Shown in pieces: positions 8,099 to 17,651 of a stretch of DNA of 64,000 bases. This DNA comes from Arthrobacter sp. B1805. GTDB taxonomy: Bacteria; Actinomycetota; Actinomycetes; Actinomycetales; Micrococcaceae. The notes below the pieces were generated by a model. That model was not told the DNA's origin and did not search any database. It worked only from the letters and a program-made list of their open reading frames with translations. Position numbers and translations under genes: made by a program. The DNA lies in NCBI RefSeq assembly GCF_002929745.1, contig NZ_PJIQ01000001.1, positions 1-64,000 on the forward strand, in the 5' to 3' direction. How positions within the stretch are numbered: the stretch's first letter is position 1; each line of letters starts with the position of its first letter.

Positions 8099-9361
8099 TC
8101 AGCCCTCGACGACCGCGATCTCGTTCGGCGTACCGGGCAGTTCCTCGGACGAGGTGATCTTCCCCGTCGCGAGGTCGACCGCGTGGAGCTTCTTCGTGGC
8201 GGGTTCCGTGACGTACGCCGTGCCACCGACGACCTTGAGGGCCGGGTGCGGATCCTGCCACTCGACAGGGCCTTCCCAGGCGTCGATGACTGGCAGGGAG
8301 TCGGTGATCTCGCCGGTCTCGGGGTCCAAGGAGTGCAGGGCTCCGTCGGAGGCGAGGATGAGCACCTCGTCGTTCGGTCCGCGGGCCACGTCGCGGAAGG
8401 TGTACTCGACTCCCTCGGGCAGATCGATGACCTTCATGGTCTTCGTCTCGGTGTCGATGAGCGTGAGCTGGTGCAGGAGGTAGCCCTCGAGGTCGGGGTC
8501 CGACTTGTAGTCGCCGGCGATGATGGGGCTGGTCTCGCTGACGTACGCGTTGCCCATGCGGCCGAACTTGTCGGGGGCGTCGATCTTGGTGATCTCGCCG
8601 TTGTCGTAGACGAGTGCGCCGTCGCTGCAGCCGAAGACGACGACCTCGTTCTTCGCCGTGCCTTCACCGTGGACGGAGGGGCACTGGTCGCTGGTGGCGA
8701 CCTCGTTGCCGTCGGCGTCGAGAACCTTGATGCCGGAGCGGCTCTCGGAATTGCCGACGGTGGTCAGGAAGGTGCCGTCTTCAAGGACGATCGAGACGCC
8801 GTGGTGGGCCTCCTCGCCCTCGATGGTCTCGGTTGCCGGAAGGCTTTCGGGATCCTCGAGGAGATCATCGGTCGTGTAAATGGTGGTGTCGCTGGTGCCG
8901 TCTGCGTAGAGGATGGTCTTGTCGCCGTGCTGCACCACGTGGCCAGCGGTGTCGGCCTCGAACATCAGGTCCGTGAGCTTCGGTTCCGCCTGCTGGGAGC
9001 CGGAGGAATCGGTCCACGTGCCGAGGTCCAGGACCTGGAAACCCTCGGGCACGGTGACGAGAGCGTGACGCCCGTCGCCTGCGGGATTGAGGCGCGTGAA
9101 GCCCTCGATGGGCATGTCTCCCTCAAGCTCCATCGTGGTGCCGTCGAGGACGAGGATCCCGCCATCGTAGGTCAGGGCAACACGGGGCGTCTGCTTGCCG
9201 GCCGCAGCAGCTGACGTGCTGGTGTCCGGCGCAGCGGAGCCTTCGGCTGCCGGTTCGGAGGAGGAGCCGCAGGCCGTCATGAGCAGGGCGGAGGTGGCGA
9301 CCGTGGCGGCAAGGGCAAGGCGCCGTGGGCGTTTCGTCAGAGGAATCGCTGTCATCATCAT
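8099..9361 (-). CDS. aztD: AztD-like zinc chaperone lipoprotein, paralogue 1
   Basis: The 420-residue lipoprotein (lipobox LMTAC, Cys31) has a beta-propeller body. It belongs to the AztD family, periplasmic/extracellular zinc chaperones that pass zinc to AztC. It keeps GHVVQHGD (His141, His145), EAHHGVSIVL (His186/187), CPSVHGEG (Cys227, His231) and FGCSDGAL (Cys245). At about residues 113-125, where paralogue 2 has an acidic histidine loop, it reads GTWTDSSGSQQ with no histidine. Three ATGs occur at 9361, 9358 and 9355; the AGAAAG site fits the third best. It is last in the aztBDCD operon and ends at the 8051-8080 hairpin. Confidence 0.85.
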   Translation of the reverse strand: MMMTAIPLTKRPRRLALAATVATSALLMTACGSSSEPAAEGSAAPDTSTSAAAAGKQTPRVALTYDGGILVLDGTTMELEGDMPIEGFTRLNPAGDGRHALVTVPEGFQVLDLGTWTDSSGSQQAEPKLTDLMFEADTAGHVVQHGDKTILYADGTSDTTIYTTDDLLEDPESLPATETIEGEEAHHGVSIVLEDGTFLTTVGNSESRSGIKVLDADGNEVATSDQCPSVHGEGTAKNEVVVFGCSDGALVYDNGEITKIDAPDKFGRMGNAYVSETSPIIAGDYKSDPDLEGYLLHQLTLIDTETKTMKVIDLPEGVEYTFRDVARGPNDEVLILASDGALHSLDPETGEITDSLPVIDAWEGPVEWQDPHPALKVVGGTAYVTEPATKKLHAVDLATGKITSSEELPGTPNEIAVVEG

Positions 9362-9381
9362 TCTTTCTGTGTTCTGGACCC

Positions 9382-10302
9382 TCAAGGAGAGAGCCCGGTG
9401 GCGATGCGTTCGGTATTGGTGCGCATCATGGCGAGGTACGTGTCCGCACCCTCGCCCGGGTTCGTAAGGGATTCGGTGAAGAGCTCGACGACGTCGACGT
9501 CGATGTTCGCGCCGTCCGCGAGGACCTGGACGAGCCGGTCCGGCTGGGAGGACTCGGCGAAGATCGTGCTGACGTTCGCCTCCTCGATGGCCGCGACGAG
9601 GTCGCGGAGATCTGAGGCACTGGGGGAGGCAAGGGTAGTGCCGCCCGGAATGACGGCGCCGATGATGCGGAAGTCATACCGGTCGGCGAGGTAGCCGAAC
9701 ACGTGGTGGTTGGTCACCAGGTTCCGCCGGTCGGCAGGGATGGCTCCGAAGGCGTCTGCCATGGACGCATCGAGGCCGGTCAGTTCACCCCGGTAGGCGT
9801 CCGCCGACGCGTCGATGGTGTCGGCATCGATTCCGTCGATGGTCCGCACCCGCTGCTGCAGTTCGTCCACCACGTCGACCATGAGCCCCGGATCCGTCCA
9901 GAAGTGGGGGTCGGGTACTCCGGCGGACTCGCCGTCGTCGTATTCGAGGGGCTCGATCGTGTCGCCCGCGACGAGCACGGGGACATCGGCCGATTGCGCA
10001 CTGTCGATGTGTTGCTGCAGTCCCTCCTCGAGTCCGAGGCCGTTGGTGACGATGAGGTCGGCCTGCCGCATCATCGCGCCGTCCTGCGCCGAGATCTCGA
10101 AGGAGTGCGGGTCCGCGTTTGCTTGCATGAGAACCCGCACGTCAGCTTCCTCCCCGACAACATTCGAGACGACGTCGCCAAGAATGTTCGTGGTCACCAC
10201 GATGACCGGCTCGTCCGACCCTGCGGCGGCACATCCCGAAGTCCCGAGGAGAGTCGTGGCAGCCAGGATGAGGGCCAGATACTGCCGGCGCGTCCTGTTC
10301 AT
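9382..10302 (-). CDS. aztC: AztC zinc-binding protein of ABC transporter
   Basis: The 306-residue cluster A-I solute-binding protein has a lipobox (LLGTSGC, Cys24). Candidate zinc ligands are in ANADPHSFE, VPDPHFWTDP and VTNHHVFGYL, plus a C-terminal acidic residue in GEGADTYLAMM. The long His-rich loop of ZnuA proteins is absent, as in AztC proteins that rely on AztD for loading. Its ATG overlaps the end of the upstream aztD-like gene by 4 nt (ATGA), indicating coupled translation. Confidence 0.93.
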   Translation of the reverse strand: MNRTRRQYLALILAATTLLGTSGCAAAGSDEPVIVVTTNILGDVVSNVVGEEADVRVLMQANADPHSFEISAQDGAMMRQADLIVTNGLGLEEGLQQHIDSAQSADVPVLVAGDTIEPLEYDDGESAGVPDPHFWTDPGLMVDVVDELQQRVRTIDGIDADTIDASADAYRGELTGLDASMADAFGAIPADRRNLVTNHHVFGYLADRYDFRIIGAVIPGGTTLASPSASDLRDLVAAIEEANVSTIFAESSQPDRLVQVLADGANIDVDVVELFTESLTNPGEGADTYLAMMRTNTERIATGLSP

Positions 10303-11582
10303 CGGCCGACCTCGACCATGTGCGCCGGGACGGTGTCGGTGTCGAAGGTGCGGGCGATACGGGCGTTGTCGGCGAAGTCGATCTCGAACAGGGTTCGCTC
10401 CGCGGGGGCGTTGAGGTATGCGCGCTGCTGGTCAGTAGTCAGCTCGACCCCGGCCAGGAGCGCAGGGTTAGCCAGGGTCTGTGGCAGGAGTGGTTCGGTA
10501 GCGGCGATTGTTGCACCGGTTTCGGCGATCAGGACGAGGACACGGCCGTTGTCGGCAAGGGCGACAACATGCCCTTCTCGGTCATCGACGGCCGAGACCT
10601 GCAGCAAGGGGACGTCGGTGGGAATGAACTGCCAGGAACGCTCCCGGGTATCGAGCAGCCATGCACCCTGGTTTCCGGCGACGGCGGCGACGGTAGGGCG
10701 GCCTTCGCGGGCCCGGAACTCCGTGGCTTTCGGAGAGCTCATTTCCGCCGGGTACGGAATGCGTTCGTAGACGACCTCGTCGGCTTCGAGCGTCGCCAGG
10801 AGCGCGCCGTCGTCGCAGCCGATGACGGTGCCGACCGATGTCGTGATGCTGCCCTGGGCGTCCGCGCAGTCGGCGGTCGCCCCGTCGATGGCTTGGCCGT
10901 CCTTGTCGTACGCCTGCACGGACGCCGCCGTCCCCGCGCTGTCCGGTTCGGTAAGGAGGGTGACGTCCGAGAGGGGGACGAGGACCCCGGGGTGCGGGTC
11001 CGTGGACAGATCGGCGCGGACACGGATCTCGCCCTTGGCGAGAGCGTCGTTGTCGAGCACGGTCGCCTTGCCGCTGTCGGGGAAGTAGACGCCGGTGGCC
11101 GACGAGCCGGCGGTGACGATGGCTTCGCCTTCACCCTTGATGGTGCCGATGGTCTTGGGCTCACCGCTGTAGTAGTGGAAGTGGTCCTCGTGGTCCCAGG
11201 TCCACATGCCGCTGTCGACGATCGTCATGGTGCCGGTGGTCGCGGACGAGGCGAAGAGGTACCGCCCGTCCGTGGAGGTGGCGCTGACCTGCGGCACGTC
11301 GCCGACCGAGGTGGTTGTTTCGTCGGCCAGGTTCAGCAGATCGATTCGGCCGTCGGTGTCCACGCTCATCAGGTGAAGCTGTGGCTCGGCGACCTCGGTG
11401 GATCCTTCGAGAGTTCCGTGGCCGTCCCCGATCTGGGCGGGAGCGGAACTGGACGCGGCTGACGGATTGCCCGTCGCGTCCGTCGCGGACTCGGACTGAC
11501 TGGCCGAATCGGCGGTGGAGCAGGAGGTGAGGGACAGGGCGAGCAGGGGGAAGCAGAGCAGGAGGGTTTTAGGCGTTCGCAC
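10299..11582 (-). CDS. aztD: AztD-like zinc chaperone lipoprotein, paralogue 2
   Basis: A GTG at 11582 (VRTPKTLLLC) with AGAAAG upstream starts the lipoprotein signal (LSLTSC, Cys21); the longer frame runs into aztB and is rejected. The 427-residue propeller has the same length and blade order as paralogue 1. It has the loop WTWDHEDHFHYY (about residues 127-138), rich in His/Asp and a likely zinc pick-up or transfer site. It has lost the other site: GHVVQH is GEAIVT, CPSVHG is CADAQG and HHG is HPG. It overlaps aztB by 14 nt upstream and aztC by 4 nt downstream. Confidence 0.82.
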   Translation of the reverse strand: MRTPKTLLLCFPLLALSLTSCSTADSASQSESATDATGNPSAASSSAPAQIGDGHGTLEGSTEVAEPQLHLMSVDTDGRIDLLNLADETTTSVGDVPQVSATSTDGRYLFASSATTGTMTIVDSGMWTWDHEDHFHYYSGEPKTIGTIKGEGEAIVTAGSSATGVYFPDSGKATVLDNDALAKGEIRVRADLSTDPHPGVLVPLSDVTLLTEPDSAGTAASVQAYDKDGQAIDGATADCADAQGSITTSVGTVIGCDDGALLATLEADEVVYERIPYPAEMSSPKATEFRAREGRPTVAAVAGNQGAWLLDTRERSWQFIPTDVPLLQVSAVDDREGHVVALADNGRVLVLIAETGATIAATEPLLPQTLANPALLAGVELTTDQQRAYLNAPAERTLFEIDFADNARIARTFDTDTVPAHMVEVGR

Positions 11583-12480
11583 GAAGGGCTTTCTGTGATG
11601 GACGTACCGGCACAGGACCGGCGGAACGATCGACGTTCTGTGAAGAACGGTCAAAAGAGGTGGTGCGTCGACGGGTGATACCGCGGATGCTGCTCGACAT
11701 GGCTGCGCACGCGATGGCGGCAAGGGCTATCGACGCGCCGGCCGCCGAGCCGTAGTGCCAGGACGCGAGCAGCCCGAGAAGCACTGACAGCGCGCCGATC
11801 AGGGCTGCGAGTGCCATGGTGCTCGGGATGCGGGAGGTCCAGGGGGCGGCTGCGACAGCCGGGGCGAGGAGCAGCCCGATGACCAGCAGCGCGCCTACCG
11901 CCTGATAGGAAGCGACGACGGCGAGCGTCACGAGTCCCACGAGGAGCACCTGGGCCACGCGTGGCCTCAACCCCATGACCTGGGCGATCCGGCGGTCGAA
12001 CACGAGCGCAACGAAGGCCCGGTGGAACGTCGCGGCGACGAGGATCGTCAGGAGGAGTGCTCCTGCCAGCAGCCAGACGCCGGCGGACTCGATGGCGAGG
12101 ACGTCGCCGAACAGGATCGCGGTCGCATCCGTGGCGAAGCTGCGTGAGTGCGAGATGATGATGACGCCGGCGGCCAGCATGCCGACGAAGAAGAGACCGA
12201 TGCTCGTGTCGTGTGACAGCCGGCCCCTCCGTGCCAGGAAGCTGACCCCGAGGCTCATGACGATCGCGCTCGCCGCCGCTCCGAGGATGACGGGTACGCC
12301 TGCGAGAGTCGCGAGGGCGACGCCCGGCAGCATGCCGTGGGCCATGGCCTCACCGAGGAAGGCCATGCCGCGAATGACGACCCAGGTTCCCACGACGGCG
12401 CAGATGGCAGCGCACAGCGATCCTCCGATGAGGGCGCGCAGCATGAAATCTGCGGAGAAGGGTTCGAAGAGCAGGGTCAC
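11569..12480 (-). CDS. aztB: AztB zinc ABC transporter permease
   Basis: The 303-residue ABC-3 family permease has about eight membrane helices and the family motif RGMAFLGEAMAHGMLPGVALA near residues 37-57. The helix series ASYQAVGALLVIGLLLAPAVAA is the ABC-3 core. The C-terminus is a polar tail (RRRTTSFDRSSQNVDRSAG). The start is a GTG at 12480, close to a possible -10 element, so translation may be leaderless. It is the first gene of the leftward operon, divergent from aztA. Confidence 0.93.
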   Translation of the reverse strand: MTLLFEPFSADFMLRALIGGSLCAAICAVVGTWVVIRGMAFLGEAMAHGMLPGVALATLAGVPVILGAAASAIVMSLGVSFLARRGRLSHDTSIGLFFVGMLAAGVIIISHSRSFATDATAILFGDVLAIESAGVWLLAGALLLTILVAATFHRAFVALVFDRRIAQVMGLRPRVAQVLLVGLVTLAVVASYQAVGALLVIGLLLAPAVAAAPWTSRIPSTMALAALIGALSVLLGLLASWHYGSAAGASIALAAIACAAMSSSIRGITRRRTTSFDRSSQNVDRSAGPVPVRPSQKALRANA

Positions 12481-12499
12481 GAGGCAACCCTAGACGTAA

Positions 12500-12533
12500 T
12501 TGAGTCTCATTCTCAACATGCTAGATTCGGACC
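12500..12533. promoter_or_regulatory. Zur-like operator and divergent aztA/aztB promoters
   Basis: TGAGTCTCATTCTCA (12501-12515) is an imperfect palindrome with TTGAG/CTCAA arms. On the minus strand it matches 11 of 15 positions of the actinobacterial Zur box TGAAAATGATTTTCA, by my alignment. For aztA, TTGAGT (12500-12505) and TAGATT (12522-12527) are 16 nt apart, and the -10 ends 6 nt before the ATG, predicting a leaderless mRNA. On the other strand TTGAGA and TAGGGT serve aztB. A repressor here would cover both -35 elements. Confidence 0.65.
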
Positions 12534-13217
12534 ATGCTCCTCGCCCGATCACACCCCGTCCTGCCACCAGCAGGGGCAGCGTGCCCGCTCGTCCTCGACG
12601 ATGTGTGGTTCGACCACGACGGCGTCGAGGCACTCCGGGGCGTCTCGCTGACGGTCGATGCCGGTGCCGTCACTGCCGTGGCAGGGGCGAACGGCTCCGG
12701 CAAATCGACGCTGCTGGCCCTGCTCGCCGGGCTGCTCGTTCCGCGCAGGGGCACCGTCGTCCTTCCTCGGAGGCGCAGCACCGCACTGGTGGTGCAGCGC
12801 AGCGAGGTGCCGGACCGAATGCCGCTCACGGTCCGTGATGCTGTGGCGATGGGCCGCTGGGCGCAGGCCGGTCTGTTGAGGCGCCTGCGTCCGGAGGACC
12901 GGCGGATCATCGACGAGTGCATCGGGCTCGTCGGGCTCGACGGTCATCAGGGGCGCCCGCTGGGGGCGCTCTCGGGCGGACAGCGGCAGCGTGCGTTCCT
13001 TGCGCAGGGGCTCGCCCAGCGTGCCGATGTCCTCCTCCTCGACGAACCCACGACAGGACTCGACGCGGCTACGCGGTCCGTGGTCGCCGACGTCCTGGTG
13101 GCCGAGAGGGCCCGCGGGGCGACCGTCGTCTGCGTATCGCACGACGACGTCGCCCTGGGTGTCGCCGACCACCTCATCGTGCTCGACTCCGGGCGCGTGG
13201 TCCCGGGCGCTCCCTAG
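12534..13217 (+). CDS. aztA: AztA zinc ABC transporter ATPase
   Basis: The 227-residue ATPase has Walker A GANGSGKST (about residues 52-60), a Q-loop near VVQRSEVPD, the signature LSGGQRQR (about 145-152), Walker B VLLLDEP and the switch His in VSHDD. It pairs with AztB and AztC encoded divergently. The N-terminus is short and the ATG lies 6 nt behind a -10-like TAGATT with no ribosome site, consistent with leaderless translation. Confidence 0.95.
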   Translation: MLLARSHPVLPPAGAACPLVLDDVWFDHDGVEALRGVSLTVDAGAVTAVAGANGSGKSTLLALLAGLLVPRRGTVVLPRRRSTALVVQRSEVPDRMPLTVRDAVAMGRWAQAGLLRRLRPEDRRIIDECIGLVGLDGHQGRPLGALSGGQRQRAFLAQGLAQRADVLLLDEPTTGLDAATRSVVADVLVAERARGATVVCVSHDDVALGVADHLIVLDSGRVVPGAP

Positions 13218-13469
13218 GCGCTACGCCTTGACGGTGCGGCGTGCAGTGCCGTGCCCTGGTCGTAGGGTGCAGGCGCATGGAGCGCCTTCACCGGGTCGAC
13301 AGCCTGTTCACCCGACCTTCATCCGATGGTTCCCGGACGATCCCGGATGGCCACGTTTCCGGCCTAGATTCGGGGCTGGTGCTGGTGGAGCCTCGCTTCC
13401 GCGTTCGCATCACAACCCGTCCGGGCGACGAAGCGTTCCCGGTTCTCGCCGGATCGGTGGAGGAGACGA

Positions 13470-13784
13470 ATGCCGCTGTCGGAAGAAGAGCGCCGCGCAT
13501 GGGCCCAGCTCGAGCGCTCACTGGTCGGCGGCGTCTCCCGTGGTCCCACCCCCCTTGTGCAGGGCCCGTGGACCCTCACAGTTCCGTCGGAGACCTACCG
13601 GTACCTCATGCCGAGACTTGTCGTCGTCATCGGCATCGTCGTCGTCCTGATCGGAGTGCTCCTCGGTGTACCCCTCGTCGTCATGACCGGAATCGCGGTG
13701 CTGGGCATCTGCTGTGCTCGCGCACGCCGTGCCCGAACCGCGGGCGCAGCCGTGCGCGGACGCCGCCCCCGCGTGACGTCCTGA
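13470..13784 (+). CDS. DUF3040-family membrane protein
   Basis: ATG at 13470 with GGAGGAGA immediately upstream. The 104-residue product begins MPLSEEERRAWAQLERSL, the DUF3040 signature, and has two adjacent membrane helices at about residues 49-82 (LVVVIGIVVVLIGVLLGVPL). A basic tail follows. DUF3040 proteins are actinobacterial and of unknown function. It stands alone between the zinc and GlcNAc loci. Confidence 0.8.
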   Translation: MPLSEEERRAWAQLERSLVGGVSRGPTPLVQGPWTLTVPSETYRYLMPRLVVVIGIVVVLIGVLLGVPLVVMTGIAVLGICCARARRARTAGAAVRGRRPRVTS

Positions 13785-13892
13785 GCTCACCCGTTGCCTG
13801 CCCCGCCACGGGTGATGGTGCCGGAAGCGCCGATCCCGCGTAGCACGAGCGATCGCGACGTCGGGAGTGGCCGTCGTGAGGTGCAGTGACGG

Positions 13893-14630
13893 CTACTGCG
13901 GTCCCAGATGCATGGAGATCTGGTACCGGTCCGAGCGATAGGTGGAGATGGAGTACTCGATCGCCGTTCCGGGTTCGCCCTGCCCGCTGAAGGAACGCCG
14001 GTGGAACAGCAGGACCGGCGCGCCCGGCTCGATGTCGAGCAACCTCGCGACGGGCTCGGGCGCCGCCGCGGCCTGGACGGTCTGCTCCACGCGCTCCACC
14101 GGGTAACCACTCGCGGACAACACCCTGTACAGCGAGCCGGTGAGGTCGTGGGAAAGGAGATCCGGCAGGAGTGCAGGTGGCAGCCAGGACTCGTCGACGC
14201 TGACGGGTGCACCGTTCGCCAGTCGAAGCCGTGCCACGAGGTGGGCACGGTCGCCGGCTGCCAGCCCGAGGTGCTCGGCCGCCTCGCGGGGAGGGACGTC
14301 CCCACTGGCCGTGATGACCCGCGTGCTCGGCTCGAGGCCGGCGGCGCGCATGTCCTCGTTGAATGAGGCGAGGTGGAGGGTCGAACGCACCATCCCGTGG
14401 GATACGAAGGTGCCCTTGCCCTTGATGCGTACCAGCGCGCCGTCCTGCACCAGGTCGGCGATGGCGCGGCGGACGGTGATCCGGGAGACGCCGAACTCCT
14501 CCTCGAGCTGGCGCTCGCCGAGCAGGGCGTCTCCGGGCCGGAGGCCTCTCGCTACGAGTTCCTGGATCTTGCGGCGAACCCAGACATGCTTCAGTTCGCC
14601 ACTGCTCGCGCCAGGGGATCCGGCAGCCAC
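13893..14630 (-). CDS. GntR/HutC-family regulator of GlcNAc genes (DasR-like)
   Basis: The 245-residue protein has an N-terminal winged helix-turn-helix (about residues 14-78; LLGERQLEEEFGVSRITVRR and IKGKGTFVSHG) and a C-terminal UTRA effector domain containing SVDESWLPPALLPDLL. Such regulators bind glucosamine-6-phosphate-type effectors. The GTG start at 14630 is 2 nt past the EIIA stop, so it is the third gene of the leftward EIIB-EIIA-regulator operon. It would bind the palindrome at 15462-15475 and so control its own operon and the divergent one. Confidence 0.88.
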   Translation of the reverse strand: MAAGSPGASSGELKHVWVRRKIQELVARGLRPGDALLGERQLEEEFGVSRITVRRAIADLVQDGALVRIKGKGTFVSHGMVRSTLHLASFNEDMRAAGLEPSTRVITASGDVPPREAAEHLGLAAGDRAHLVARLRLANGAPVSVDESWLPPALLPDLLSHDLTGSLYRVLSASGYPVERVEQTVQAAAAPEPVARLLDIEPGAPVLLFHRRSFSGQGEPGTAIEYSISTYRSDRYQISMHLGPQ

Positions 14631-14632
14631 AC

Positions 14633-15127
14633 CTAGGCTCCCGCGGCCGGAGCCGGGAGGGTGAACAGCAGCGACCCGGCGTCCACCGCCGTACCGGCGA
14701 CGCTCGAGCCGATCGCGCCGGCCTTGGTGTCGAGGACGACGACGGGACAGCAGGGATCGAGGCCCTTCGACCTGATGAACGCGAGGTCCAAGCTGACCAT
14801 GGGGGCCCCGGTCGAGACGACGTCTCCTTTGGCCGCGTGCACGGTGAAGCCCTCGCCCTTGAGGTGCACGGTGTCGATGCCCACGTGCACCAGGACTGCC
14901 GGCCCGGTCGCGTGCTGCACGATGAACGCATGCGGCATGACCTTCACGACGCGTCCGTCCAAGGGTGCGACGGCGGTGAGGACCATGGCGTCGTCGTGCG
15001 GCACGACGGCGACGCCGTCACCGACGAGTGCCGACGCGAACACGGGGTCGGGCACGTCCTCCAGGGCAATCACGCGGCCGGGCAGGGGCGAGGTCACCTG
15101 CAGGAGGCCTGCCTCGGCTGGGCTCAC
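14633..15127 (-). CDS. PTS EIIA component, glucose/GlcNAc type
   Basis: The 164-residue protein matches the Crr-type EIIA fold: VTSPLPGRVIALEDVPDPVFASALVGDGVAV at the N-terminus, then VLVHVGIDTVHLKGEGF, which contains the phosphorylated active-site histidine (HVGIDTV). It accepts phosphate from HPr and passes it to EIIB. Its ATG overlaps the EIIB stop by 4 nt. Confidence 0.95.
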   Translation of the reverse strand: MSPAEAGLLQVTSPLPGRVIALEDVPDPVFASALVGDGVAVVPHDDAMVLTAVAPLDGRVVKVMPHAFIVQHATGPAVLVHVGIDTVHLKGEGFTVHAAKGDVVSTGAPMVSLDLAFIRSKGLDPCCPVVVLDTKAGAIGSSVAGTAVDAGSLLFTLPAPAAGA

Positions 15128-15354
15128 ATCAGATCCTGGATGTCCTCGGCGAGGTTCTCCGCCTCCGGCCCGACGACGACCTGCACCACGGTTCCGGCCA
15201 CCATGACGCCATGGGCCCCGGCCGCCTTCAGTGCCGCCTGGTCAACGAGTGATGCATCCACCACTTCTGTGCGGAGGCGCGTGATGCAGCCCTCGATCTC
15301 ATCGACGTTCGCTGCTCCACCGAGTGCGGCGAGGATGGTTTCGGCCTTCGACAT
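15124..15354 (-). CDS. PTS EIIB component, GlcNAc type
   Basis: The 76-residue freestanding EIIB domain has its phosphorylated cysteine in VDEIEGCITRLRTEV. A good AGAAGGAG ribosome site precedes the ATG at 15354. As in streptomycete GlcNAc systems, EIIB is separate from EIIC, which is divergently encoded here. It heads the operon EIIB-EIIA-GntR regulator. Confidence 0.95.
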   Translation of the reverse strand: MSKAETILAALGGAANVDEIEGCITRLRTEVVDASLVDQAALKAAGAHGVMVAGTVVQVVVGPEAENLAEDIQDLM

Positions 15355-15461
15355 GTCTGCTCCTTCTGGTCAGGGTCACGGTGGCTGCTCGTTCGTCACC
15401 ATCGCAGTTCGCTGCTCCTGTTGACAGATCCGCGCCCGAGGCTTCACAGTGATCACACTCA

Positions 15462-15475
15462 CTGGTTATAACCAG
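15462..15475. promoter_or_regulatory. DasR-type (dre) operator between divergent nag operons
   Basis: CTGGTTATAACCAG is a perfect 14-bp palindrome; with one extra base, ACTGGTTATAACCAGC resembles the DasR site ACTGGTCTAGACCAGT. It contains TATAAC on both strands, a possible -10 for each direction. For the rightward EIIC gene, TTCACA (15443-15448) is a possible -35 at 18-nt spacing. Regulator binding would block both promoters. Confidence 0.7.
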
Positions 15476-15577
15476 CTGCAGCAGACTCTACTGACTCCGC
15501 CGCACCGTCACAAGTACGCCCCCGGACACGGCCCCAGCACCATCCGGCCTTCCACCAGCCCCGAAACGAGGACCACG

Positions 15578-16843
<1,266 letters not shown>

Positions 16844-16874
16844 CGGCGACCGACGGAACCAGGAAGGACCACGC

Positions 16875-17651
16875 GTGCAGATCATCCTCTGCGAATCGGC
16901 GGAGCAGGTAGGGCGGCGGGCCGCCGACATCATCGAGGCCCGGGTGCGGCAGGGCCCCGCCGTCCTCGGCCTCGCGACCGGCGGCTCACCGGCGTCGACC
17001 TACGCGGAACTCATCCGCCGGCACCGGGAGGAGGGGCTGCGGTTCGGCGACGTCACGGCCTTCACGCTCGACGAGTACGCAGGACTCCCGGCCGATCACC
17101 CGCAGTCCTACCACTCGACGATCCGCCGTGAATTCGTGGACCACGTCGACCTCGACCTCGCGAAGCTGCACACGCCGAGGGGCGACGCCGAGGACCTCGT
17201 GGCCGAGGCCGCGCGCTACGACCTCGCGATCGTCGGAGCGGGGGGCATCGACGTACAGCTCCTCGGCATCGGGGCCAACGGACACATCGGCTTCAATGAG
17301 CCGACGTCGTCGCTGCGCTCCAGGACGCGCGTGAAGACGCTCGCCGTGGCCACGCGTACCGCCAATGCGCGGTTCTTCGAGGGCGACGACGAGGAGGTGC
17401 CGAAGCTGTGCCTCACGCAGGGCCTCGGCACCATCGGCGAGTCCCGGCAGGCCGTACTCGTTGCACTCGGCAGTGCGAAGGCAGCCGCTGTGCAGGCGAT
17501 GGTGGAAGGACCCGTGAGCGCGTTCTGTCCGGGCTCCGTGCTGCAGCTGCACCCCCGGGCCACCATCGTCCTGGACCCCGGAGCTGCCTCGCAGTTGACG
17601 ATGCTGGAGTACTACCGCGATGCCCAGGCCCTGAACGACGGGCTGCAGTGA
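16875..17651 (+). CDS. nagB: Glucosamine-6-phosphate deaminase NagB
   Basis: A GTG at 16875 (VQIILCES) has AGGAAGG about 7 nt upstream. The 258-residue protein shows NagB motifs GLATGGSPASTYAEL, FTLDEYAGLPADHPQSYHS and LGIGANGHIGFNEP (with the active-site His). It converts GlcN6P to fructose-6-phosphate and ammonium. nagA is not in the window. The stop overlaps the next start by 4 nt. Confidence 0.95.
   Translation: MQIILCESAEQVGRRAADIIEARVRQGPAVLGLATGGSPASTYAELIRRHREEGLRFGDVTAFTLDEYAGLPADHPQSYHSTIRREFVDHVDLDLAKLHTPRGDAEDLVAEAARYDLAIVGAGGIDVQLLGIGANGHIGFNEPTSSLRSRTRVKTLAVATRTANARFFEGDDEEVPKLCLTQGLGTIGESRQAVLVALGSAKAAAVQAMVEGPVSAFCPGSVLQLHPRATIVLDPGAASQLTMLEYYRDAQALNDGLQ

Noticed and set aside
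10299-11723. Longer start of the second AztD gene
   Set aside because: The extra 47 residues would lie inside aztB; the lipoprotein signal begins at the GTG at 11582.
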